Of a stretch of 64,000 bases of DNA, positions 57,668 to 64,000 are shown piece by piece. Origin of the DNA: JBKHYJ01 sp046565505 (GTDB lineage Bacteria > Acidobacteriota > Blastocatellia > UBA7656); NCBI GenBank assembly GCA_046565505.1, contig JBKHYJ010000073.1:8082-72081 (forward strand), given 5' to 3'. The first letter of the stretch is position 1; the number at the start of each line of letters is the position of its first letter. Position numbers and translations under genes: made by a program. The notes under the pieces were generated by a model. That model saw nothing but the letters and a program-made list of their open reading frames with translations, had not been told where the DNA came from and made no database searches.

Positions 57668-58815
57668 ACTCACGAGGGTCTCCGGCCGGCGGCCCTGACA
57701 GGGGGGCGAGCCCTTCCTTGCCCGGCCCTGCGCCCGGCCGCCATGCCGCGCGCCGCCGCCGGCCGCTCGTCGCAGCCGCGCTCGTAATTATCGGCATCAT
57801 CATAGCGTCCGCGGCCGGATTCGCGCTGTGGCTGAGGGCGACGGTCAGCCGGCCGGTCGAGCATGAATCTGCGGACCGCGTGATCTCTATCGAGCAGGGC
57901 ATGGGGACTCAGGCGATAATCGCGCGTCTGGGCGAGGCAGGCATAGTCAGTCACCCGGCCGCCCTCAGACTCTACTTGAGGCTGACGGGCCGCGCGGCGG
58001 GACTAAAAGCAGGTGATTACAAATTCGCGTCCCCCATCTCGCCGCTCCAGGCAATAGACAAGATACGCCGGGGCGAGGTCCACCTTGAGCGCGTCACCAT
58101 ACCCGAGGGGTACAACCGTTTCGAGATTGCCGAAACGCTCGCCGCCAAGACCGGCAAGGCGTCGGCCGAAGAGTTTCTTCGCATAATGGATGACCAGACG
58201 CCGGTCGCCGACATCGCCCCCGAGGCGCGCAACCTCGAAGGCTACCTGTTCCCCGACACGTACAACTATAGCTCGAAGACGACGGCGGAGGAACTGGTGC
58301 GGGCGATGGTCAGTCGCTTTGAAGAGGTGTTCACGCCCGAGTGGGCCGGGAGGGCGAGAGAGCTTAACATGACCGTCCATCAGATAGTCACGCTCGCGTC
58401 GATAATTGAAAAAGAGGCGAAGGTCCCCGACGAGCGCCCGCGCGTGGCCTCCGTCTTTCATAACCGGCTGAAGTTGAGGATGGCGCTCGGCAGCGACCCT
58501 ACTTTTATCTACGCCGCCATACTCGCGGGCGATTACGATGGCAACCCGAACCAGCCGCGCCACCGCATGCGCATTTCGCCATACAACACTTACCAAGTCG
58601 CGGGACTACCCCCGGGCCCCATCGCCTCGCCCGGCCGCGCGTCGCTCGAAGCGGCGCTGTACCCGGACGATACCGATTACCTGTACTTCGTCGTGAACGG
58701 GACGGCCGGTCGGCATAAATTCTCTCGCACTGCCGCCGAGCATGATCTGGCGGTACAGGAATACCGCTCTCAGCAGCGAGAGCTTCGCCAGCAACAGCCC
58801 GGCGGCAGCCGTTAA
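57664..58815 (+). CDS. mltG: Endolytic peptidoglycan transglycosylase MltG
   Basis: 383 residues from a TTG that overlaps the ruvX stop (ATTGA). A Pro/Arg-rich cytoplasmic start and one helix (LVAAALVIIGIIIASAAGFA) precede the LysM-like (VISIEQGMGTQAIIARLGEA) and YceG domains: GDYKFASPISPLQAIDKIRR, RVTIPEGYNRFEIAETLA, LEGYLFPDTYNY, catalytic E249 in LASIIEKEAKV, DPTFIYAAIL and SPYNTYQVAGLPPGPIASPG. It cuts nascent glycan strands and sets chain length. No earlier ATG is in frame. Confidence 0.94.
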   Translation: MNSRGSPAGGPDRGASPSLPGPAPGRHAARRRRPLVAAALVIIGIIIASAAGFALWLRATVSRPVEHESADRVISIEQGMGTQAIIARLGEAGIVSHPAALRLYLRLTGRAAGLKAGDYKFASPISPLQAIDKIRRGEVHLERVTIPEGYNRFEIAETLAAKTGKASAEEFLRIMDDQTPVADIAPEARNLEGYLFPDTYNYSSKTTAEELVRAMVSRFEEVFTPEWAGRARELNMTVHQIVTLASIIEKEAKVPDERPRVASVFHNRLKLRMALGSDPTFIYAAILAGDYDGNPNQPRHRMRISPYNTYQVAGLPPGPIASPGRASLEAALYPDDTDYLYFVVNGTAGRHKFSRTAAEHDLAVQEYRSQQRELRQQQPGGSR

Positions 58816-58875
58816 AAAAATCAGGGGAAGTGGCGGCGACAAAAGGGGCGCTCGCTCGCCGCGGAGGCGCGAAAA

Positions 58876-58906
58876 GGGCGGCAGACTTATAATTGGCCTG
58901 CCGCCC
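58876..58906. terminator. Terminator between mltG and htrA
   Basis: GGGCGGCAG / CTGCCGCCC, 13-nt loop. On the minus strand it is followed by TTTTCGC, so it mainly ends the HtrA transcript. Confidence 0.75.
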
Positions 58907-58929
58907 TCGCGGAATCTCTCTAAAGACTT

Positions 58930-60087
58930 TTATCTCTCCTCGGGCGGGCGCTCGCTGAGGCGCACGGGCAGGGTCAGCCGCCTGCCCTGGCGCAGTAGTT
59001 CAACACGGACCGTCTGCCCCGGCTTCTTATCTTGAAGCGCGTTCTGCAAGTCGTCCGTGCTGGCAACCTTCTGGCCTTCGATAGTCAATATTACGTCGCC
59101 GATCTGTTGCAGCGTTATGCCGCCGAATATCGATTCGCGCACGACCGCGCCGCGCAGCCCGGCCTCCGCCGCCCCGCTGCCGCGGTACACGTCGCCGATG
59201 ATGATGCCCTCCTCGACAGGCAGGTCGAGCGAGCGCGCTATGCGGCGGTTGAGCGGCATCGTGGTGACGCCGAGCCACGGGCGCGTTACGTATCCTTTGC
59301 TGATGAGGTCCGGGACTATCTTCTTGGCTATGTCGACTGGGACGGCGAAGCCTATGCCGATAGAGCCGCCCCCGGCATTCGCCTGGATCGCCGTGTTGAT
59401 GCCTATCATCTCGCCCCTGGCGTTCAGGAGCGGGCCGCCCGAGTTCCCGGGGTTGATCGCGGCATCCGTCTGTATCGCCCCGTTGATCGTGCGCCGCGCG
59501 GCCGGGTCCCGCAGAGGCCTTTCAAGCCCGCTGATGATGCCCGTCGTCAAAGTCCTCTGGAGCCCGAATGGGTTCCCGATGGCGAGGACTTTCTGCCCGA
59601 CCTGCAAGCCTTGCGACGTGCCGAGCTTGACTACTGTAAGGCGCCTGTCGCGCGGCGCGTCTATTTTTATAACCGCGAGATCGTTATCCCTGTCGGTGCC
59701 CACCAGGGCCGCGGGGTACTTGTCGTTTTCTACCTGCACCTCTAACTGCGTGGCCCCCTGAATCACATGATAGTTAGTCAGTATGTAACCCCGCTCGTCG
59801 ATGATGGAGCCGGAGCCGGAGCCTTCGGACGGGTAAGCCCCGAACAGCGACTCCTGGTAGCCCCTGTTGGTTATGTTGACCACTCCCGGGCTGAGCGCGT
59901 GATATATCTCAATATTGTTCTGCTCATCGGTTGCGACCGTCGGGTCGGCGATGGCTACCGGCTCGATGCTCAAGGCGCTCGTTTCTCGGCGCTCCATCGC
60001 CCGCTGCGCGAGCGCGACTATGATGCCCGCCAGCAACGCGGAACATAACGCGAGCAACGTTAGTTGTTTACCTGAGACGCGGTACAT
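58930..60087 (-). CDS. HtrA/DegP-type serine protease (S1C, one PDZ)
   Basis: 385 residues. An N-terminal anchor (LLALCSALLAGIIVALA) precedes the protease. Catalytic triad: His in YILTNYHVIQGA, Asp in DRDNDLAVIKIDAP, Ser in INPGNSGGPLLNARGEMIGI. One PDZ domain (about 290-380; LQQIGDVILTIEGQKVAS) follows, as in DegS. It degrades or senses misfolded envelope proteins. Single gene, with its own promoter and terminator. Confidence 0.94.
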   Translation of the reverse strand: MYRVSGKQLTLLALCSALLAGIIVALAQRAMERRETSALSIEPVAIADPTVATDEQNNIEIYHALSPGVVNITNRGYQESLFGAYPSEGSGSGSIIDERGYILTNYHVIQGATQLEVQVENDKYPAALVGTDRDNDLAVIKIDAPRDRRLTVVKLGTSQGLQVGQKVLAIGNPFGLQRTLTTGIISGLERPLRDPAARRTINGAIQTDAAINPGNSGGPLLNARGEMIGINTAIQANAGGGSIGIGFAVPVDIAKKIVPDLISKGYVTRPWLGVTTMPLNRRIARSLDLPVEEGIIIGDVYRGSGAAEAGLRGAVVRESIFGGITLQQIGDVILTIEGQKVASTDDLQNALQDKKPGQTVRVELLRQGRRLTLPVRLSERPPEER

Positions 60088-60155
60088 ATCAGCTTCCTCC
60101 TCGTATTGCTTTCGCTATTGTCCTACGGCGTCACCCTGTAAATTAGCATAAGCCC

Positions 60156-60183
60156 ATAATACACCTAGACGACCGCCTATCAA
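60156..60183 (-). promoter_or_regulatory. htrA promoter in the 372-bp spacer
   Basis: On the minus strand TTGATA (60183-60178), 16 bases, TATTAT (60161-60156), 69 bases before the htrA ATG. The remainder of 60088-60460 has no gene; it ends in the terminator of the Lmo0937-type gene. Confidence 0.7.
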
Positions 60184-60382
60184 TAACGCCTCCGCCCGCC
60201 TTTCAGTTGCATCATTTTAGTGGCTGATACGGGCCGGAAGTGTCCGGGGCGGGACGCCGCCAGGACCCACGGCCGCGCGGATATGTGAAGAGGTTACCTC
60301 GGGGAACGAGCAGGCCGGGAGAGATGACTTAAAGGTTGTTTCTACAGCGGCAGGGTGAGCAAGCGGGGCGAGGCGTAGTAAA

Positions 60383-60429
60383 AGGGTGACGCGCATGCTC
60401 AGCTCTTACGCCGGCCTGCGCGTCACCCT
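60383..60429 (-). terminator. Terminator of the Lmo0937-type gene
   Basis: AGGGTGACGCGC / GCGCGTCACCCT with a 23-nt loop. On the minus strand TTTTACTA follows. It lies 30 bases past the stop. Confidence 0.8.
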
Positions 60430-60460
60430 AATTCAATGGATTTGATCCCATCACGTCGCG

Positions 60461-60610
60461 TTATACAACGGTACGACGACCGCTGAGCAGGTTGAGCACC
60501 AGCACAACGGCTGCGATAACGAGCAACAAGTGAATCAGCCCGCCGCCGACGCCGCCGATCAGGCCCAATAACCACAATACCAAAAGGATAACGAAGATTG
60601 TCCAAAGCAT
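60461..60610 (-). CDS. Lmo0937-family small membrane protein
   Basis: 49 residues from ATG 60610 (GGAGG five bases upstream). It reads MLWTIFVILLVLWLLGLIGG, a Gly-rich turn (VGGGLIHLLLV) and a second helix ending NLLSGRRTVV. This is the Lmo0937/DUF5670 pattern of two-helix hydrophobic peptides common in soil bacteria and often stress-induced. Monocistronic with own terminator. Function unknown. Confidence 0.88.
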   Translation of the reverse strand: MLWTIFVILLVLWLLGLIGGVGGGLIHLLLVIAAVVLVLNLLSGRRTVV

Positions 60611-60898
60611 AGTTTTCCTCCCTCTCAAACCTGTAAAGTTTCAACTCCCCAAGTCCGAGCCGGGCCTTACCGAACGCCCGACGCCGGAAGCCGATCACCT
60701 AACTGACGACTTACCAAGTGCAACGGTCGTGCCAGTCAGGCCCACGTCTTATTAGCCGCGGCACGAATCAAAAAAGCCAGATAAAACGAATTATTTGGAC
60801 GGCCGCCGCGCGACTCATAACTCGGGCGCGTACCTGTTCCCTACACATTGAATTCGGAAGGTGTATTAAATGCTCAAGGGGCCTTGCGGGCTTCAGAA

Positions 60899-61729
60899 TC
60901 AAGCGCGCGTCGAGTCCGCCGAGTCCGCTTCAGGTCGCGGCCAGTCCCAGGATTTATCTGCCTTAAAATTGGCATGTTCATTGGAGTAAACGTAGCTGGT
61001 GACTCTAACCTCGCGCTCGGCGATCTGGATGAGGTTGAAAGAGTTTTTTAATCTCTCGCTGCCGCGCCCGCGCAGGGAGGCGGCCGTGCCCGCCTGCACA
61101 ATCATGATGCCGCCCTCTGCCTGCTTGTGAAGCGCGGCGTAAGACTCGTGCAGGTGGCCCGTCAGGATCATGTCAACGCCGCACTGCCCGAATAATTTCA
61201 GCGCCCGCTCGACGCCTCGCACGGTGTCCTCGTCCTCAAAACCTGGCGGCTGAACGACCGGGTGATGGCCCACGAGAACTTTCAGCCGATTGGAGGGCAA
61301 TTCGCACAGTCGGTCCCTCACCATCTGAAGGTCATCGCTGCCGATGCTGCCGCCCTTTATGGTGAAGCTGCGCGTCGTATCAATCCCCATAACTATAAGC
61401 TCTTCGTCTTTGTAAATAGGGTTGAGGTCATCCGTGATCCATCGCCTGTATTTATCGAGGGGCGATAGGAAGCGGTCAAAGACGTTCCAGAGCGGCACGT
61501 CGTGATTTCCGGGCACGACGATGAGGGGCGCGTCTATGCGGTCAAGGAACGCCCGCGCCTCGCGGAACTGCGCGGTGCGCGCGCGCTGCGTGAGGTCGCC
61601 CGACAGGACGACTACCGTCGGGGCTATTCTCTTTATCTCCGCCAGAATGGCCTCGGCCACGTTCGGGGCCTGCGGCCCGCCGAAGTGTATGTCTGAGAAG
61701 TGAAAGATGATTTTCATAACAGCAGTCAT
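60899..61729 (-). CDS. Calcineurin-like metallophosphoesterase (CpdA-like)
   Basis: 276 residues with all class III metal motifs: FSDIHFGG, VLSGDLTQRA, VPGNHDVPLW, VLVGHHPVVQPPG and LTGHLHESYA. No signal peptide. It resembles the cAMP phosphodiesterase CpdA group; the substrate is not determined. Start ATG 61729 or 61717. It follows the lipid-kinase gene by 37 bases on the same strand. Confidence 0.88.
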   Translation of the reverse strand: MTAVMKIIFHFSDIHFGGPQAPNVAEAILAEIKRIAPTVVVLSGDLTQRARTAQFREARAFLDRIDAPLIVVPGNHDVPLWNVFDRFLSPLDKYRRWITDDLNPIYKDEELIVMGIDTTRSFTIKGGSIGSDDLQMVRDRLCELPSNRLKVLVGHHPVVQPPGFEDEDTVRGVERALKLFGQCGVDMILTGHLHESYAALHKQAEGGIMIVQAGTAASLRGRGSERLKNSFNLIQIAEREVRVTSYVYSNEHANFKADKSWDWPRPEADSADSTRA

Positions 61730-61766
61730 GCCTTAAGACCGGCTCTGGAAGCCATTTCCATGCCAT

Positions 61767-62687
61767 TTACTGTTCCGGCCTCGCGACGCCCGCGGCCGGC
61801 CCCTGCCGCTTCGGCGCCATGACGAGTAAGCCCGCGGGCATCGACGCGTAATGCAAGGGGGTGTCCAATCTATACACCTCGCCGTCGAGCGCGACGCGGA
61901 CCCTCCTCCGGCGAGTCGTCACTACGACCTCGCCGGCCGTGTCGTTTTCAAAGCTGGACGCCTCTTCCAGGTTAAAGGCCAGGCTGTGCAGGGCTATGCG
62001 CAGCAGGCCCGTCCGGCCTTCGTCGCGCAGTAGGTATATCCCCAGCACCCCCTTATCGAGCCGCTCGCGCTCGGTCAATCTACGCGGCGCGAGCTTGTAC
62101 TCGTTATTGCTCACCAGCAGCATCGGGCAGCGGCGGCTTATGCGCTTGCCGTTGAACTCCGCTACCACGCGCAGGAAAGGGAACCGCGTCAGCACTATTA
62201 TCGAAGCGATTATCAACGCGGGCCACCGGCCGATCTTCGCCCGCCACACCTGCCTGAGCCTCGCCTGATCCGGGTAAAGGCCCAGACTGGAATTATTGAT
62301 AAATACCTTCCCGTTGACTGAAGCGATGTCGACCGCCCTGACTTCCCCCGAACAGATCGCCGCGATGGCCTCTTCGGTATCAAGCGGCATTCCAATATCG
62401 CGCGCGAAATGATTCAGCGTGCCGAGCGGCAGCACGCCGAGCGCCGAGCGGTGCCCCGCCAACTGCGCGGCGACTGTGCTGATCGTCCCGTCCCCGCCGC
62501 CTGCGACTATAAGGTCGAACCCTTCATCGCGCATGGCGCGCGCGGTCTCGCGCAGTTTCTTGCCGCTGGCAACTTCGACCCGCGGCTGCACCCCGTGTCG
62601 CCCGAAGGCCGCGCGCACCGCCTCGGCCACCTCCTGATTAGAAACCGCGCCGGCAGATACGTTGATTATGACTCCCGTTTTTTGCAT
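61767..62687 (-). CDS. Diacylglycerol/lipid kinase (YegS/DAGK family)
   Basis: 306 residues from ATG 62687. The catalytic glycine loop is FDLIVAGGGDGTISTVAAQL with PLGTLNHFARDIGMPLDTEE, and the C-terminal lobe has NNSSLGLYP and ALDGEVYRLDTPLHYASMPA. It phosphorylates a membrane lipid with ATP. An upstream in-frame region (to 62792) lacks the family look. Probably co-transcribed with the phosphoesterase. Confidence 0.93.
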   Translation of the reverse strand: MQKTGVIINVSAGAVSNQEVAEAVRAAFGRHGVQPRVEVASGKKLRETARAMRDEGFDLIVAGGGDGTISTVAAQLAGHRSALGVLPLGTLNHFARDIGMPLDTEEAIAAICSGEVRAVDIASVNGKVFINNSSLGLYPDQARLRQVWRAKIGRWPALIIASIIVLTRFPFLRVVAEFNGKRISRRCPMLLVSNNEYKLAPRRLTERERLDKGVLGIYLLRDEGRTGLLRIALHSLAFNLEEASSFENDTAGEVVVTTRRRRVRVALDGEVYRLDTPLHYASMPAGLLVMAPKRQGPAAGVARPEQ

Positions 62688-62904
62688 CGGAGATAAAGTT
62701 ACGAGACGCAATACGTATTCCCGTAAATGAAATCTTAAACCCTGTACCCTATCACTTCCAATATAGCTCAAAGTGGAGCATTTTCGTCTCACCGCCGGGT
62801 ATAGTAATCAAAGCGTTCTTTATTTCCGAGAGCGGCATCAGCATTGCAGTTTTACTCTAAAGCTGCGTCTGCCATGAGCAAGTAGTAGCGCCGGAGACCG
62901 AGCG

Positions 62905-63135
62905 ATGAGCATACGCGATTGGTTCTATCACAGACACTACTGGGGCATACCGCACAGGCGGGCGGCGGATAATCGAATGATCCAGATATGTTATGAGTGC
63001 GGTAAGGAGCGCGAGGTGCGCATGGAGCTGGCCCCCGCGGATGATTATGACGCGGGCGCAGACGCCGAAGACATTAGAATGGGGGAAGAAGACGACAAAC
63101 GGCTCGCCCGCTCAATGACGGATTGCTACGTCTGA
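62905..63135 (+). CDS. Small hypothetical protein with a CxxC motif
   Basis: 76 residues from ATG 62905 (GGAG eight bases upstream). It begins with aromatic- and His-rich MSIRDWFYHRHYWGIPHRR, then QICYECGKEREVRME (one Cys pair, enough for half a zinc site) and an acidic tail. I recognise no family. It is followed by a 58-bp perfect palindrome. Confidence 0.65.
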   Translation: MSIRDWFYHRHYWGIPHRRAADNRMIQICYECGKEREVRMELAPADDYDAGADAEDIRMGEEDDKRLARSMTDCYV

Positions 63136-63149
63136 CGGCGCTTGCTCAT

Positions 63150-63207
63150 CTCATGAATCAGCAGGGCCTGCCGGTCGCGCGACCGGCAGGCCCTGCTGAT
63201 TCATGAG
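63150..63207. repeat. Perfect 58-bp palindrome
   Basis: Two 29-bp arms meet with no spacer at 63178/63179 (left arm starts CTCATGAATCAGCAGGGCC). It lies between convergent genes and could act as a terminator, yet no T-tract follows; its length and perfection are unusual. A short GGGTGA / TCACCC pair (63216-63250) next to it may terminate the downstream minus-strand gene. Confidence 0.9.
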
Positions 63208-63265
63208 TCTAGGAGGGTGAACGATCTTTGCCGTCCAGGTCGCTCACCCTTCGGCGCTTCCGCCA

Positions 63266-64000
63266 TTATCTGAAGAACATCTTATACGACCGGCTAGCAC
63301 TGCGGCCGCCCGTATCCCTGACTGTGACAATAATGTTGAACGTCCCGCTAACCGTCGGGGTCCCGCTGACCCGCCCCGTGGCCGGGTTTAAAGTTAAGCC
63401 GGCCGGCAGACTGCCTGACGATAACGACCAACTGTAAGCGGGCTCGCCTCCCGTAGCGGTGACTTGCGCGCTGTAAGCCTGGAACGCCTGGCCGAAGGGC
63501 AGCGAGGTCGTCGTTATCATAAGCGGGTCCACACTTCCCGAAGAGACGATTATCGCGACGTTCGGCGTCATACCCCCGAAGTACGCGCCGGTCGTGCTCT
63601 GAGACATTTGCCACTGGAAGTTGTACGTGCCGGGGGTCAGAGGGGCCTGTATGTTGAAAGTGAAAGTGGCCGAAGAGCCGGGCGGGACCGGGCTCTGCAC
63701 GCCTGAGCCGATCAGCCCCCAGGTCATGCTTCCTGCCGGGTTCTGAGAGCGCAGCAAATAGCCGGCATCCCAGGTGGTCGTGCCCGTGTTCAACATTGTA
63801 ATAGTCACCGTGGCCGCGCCGCCCGCCGTGATCGAAGCCGGCACGGTTTGTGACGCGAATTGCGCGTTGTTAACGCCCCCGCCGGAAGCGGATACGGTAA
63901 CGGGTACGTTAGTGCTGGGCGAGCCGAACGGCCCGACGCCGGTTTGCGCCATGCCCCACTGGAAGTTGTAAGTGCCTGCGGCGGCCGGGGCGGTGACGTT
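63266..64000 (-). CDS. C-terminal part of a large Ig-repeat surface protein (N-terminus outside window)
   Basis: The reverse frame is open to the window edge (244 codons, stop at 63266). It contains two copies of an NBR1-like Ig module ending GTYNFQW-M-Q (one cut by the edge), with TITMLNTGTTTWDAGYLL and PVPPGSSATFTFNIQAPLTP, then a putative Ig (He_PIG) domain with GGEPAYSWSLSSGSLPAGLT and NPATGRVSGTPTVSGTFNI. Such tandem domains are typical of secreted or cell-surface adhesins and enzymes. The function of the missing N-terminal part is unknown. Confidence 0.85.
   Translation of the reverse strand, partial: NVTAPAAAGTYNFQWGMAQTGVGPFGSPSTNVPVTVSASGGGVNNAQFASQTVPASITAGGAATVTITMLNTGTTTWDAGYLLRSQNPAGSMTWGLIGSGVQSPVPPGSSATFTFNIQAPLTPGTYNFQWQMSQSTTGAYFGGMTPNVAIIVSSGSVDPLMITTTSLPFGQAFQAYSAQVTATGGEPAYSWSLSSGSLPAGLTLNPATGRVSGTPTVSGTFNIIVTVRDTGGRSASRSYKMFFR

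Noticed and set aside
60423..60698. 91-codon minus-strand frame overlapping the Lmo0937-type gene
   Set aside because: The 49-residue frame has the GGAGG ribosome site and family pattern; the longer frame is out of phase with it.

Overview
The window is high-GC chromosomal DNA from a Gram-negative, diderm bacterium, most likely an Acidobacteriota member of the Blastocatellia/Pyrinomonadaceae type. The evidence is a VWFA-related protein of the acidobacterial type at 27.9 kb, a type II secretion/type IV pilus secretin with a C-terminal cohesin-like domain, LPS genes (lptD, an LpxL-type acyltransferase), and many secreted proteins with Ala/Lys-rich linkers. The taxonomic placement is inference. 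No rRNA, tRNA, CRISPR array, prophage or complete insertion sequence was seen.

Layout. 0-6.7 kb: a partial CNNM/CorC-type membrane protein, a secreted TPR protein, a very large M14 zinc carboxypeptidase, and three small stress-type proteins, one apparently cut by an in-frame stop. 6.8-15 kb (minus strand): a secretion/pilus operon in the order pilC/gspF, pilB/gspE, secretin, two pseudopilins, pilM-like, with no pilN/pilO. 15.3-24.2 kb (plus): lptD, a PPC-domain protein, then the heat-shock block hrcA-grpE-dnaK-dnaJ. 24.3-30 kb: der, yraN, galT, the VWFA-like protein and a SprT-like metalloprotein. 30.0-30.5 kb: a spacer with two terminator-bounded candidate small RNAs. 30.5-34.7 kb (minus): a TetR-HlyD-ABC ATPase-permease export operon resembling cecR-ybhG-ybhF-ybhS. 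34.9-41.3 kb: murJ, a sigma54 response regulator, a coiled-coil secreted protein, an LpxL-type acyltransferase, a cupin and a 39-residue KGG-rich basic protein with a strong promoter and palindromic operators. 41.7-49.3 kb: PHP phosphoesterase, deoC with an N-terminal extension resembling a microcompartment encapsulation peptide, fabH, a membrane protein, inositol-phosphate synthase, an AraC regulator and a GDPD phosphodiesterase.

49.4-54.5 kb is the most interesting block. A strong sigma70-type promoter overlaid by a near-consensus Fur box drives an outer-membrane porin, a covalent FMN-binding protein, ApbE (the FMN transferase that flavinylates such proteins) and a small His-containing membrane protein. 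The operon ends at a terminator, and fur follows with its own promoter. I read this as a candidate iron-responsive flavin-based electron-transfer or iron-acquisition system.

54.6-64 kb: proline dehydrogenase, a CtpA-like protein that has lost both catalytic dyad residues, ruvX-mltG, an HtrA protease, an Lmo0937-type membrane peptide, a metallophosphoesterase, a YegS/DAGK-type lipid kinase, a small CxxC protein, a perfect 58-bp palindrome and the C-terminus of an Ig-repeat surface protein. Intergenic spacers repeatedly carry inverted copies of an AT-rich motif (ATTTCAGATTTTGGATT), and several hairpins share the core GGCTCTGGGAGCC.
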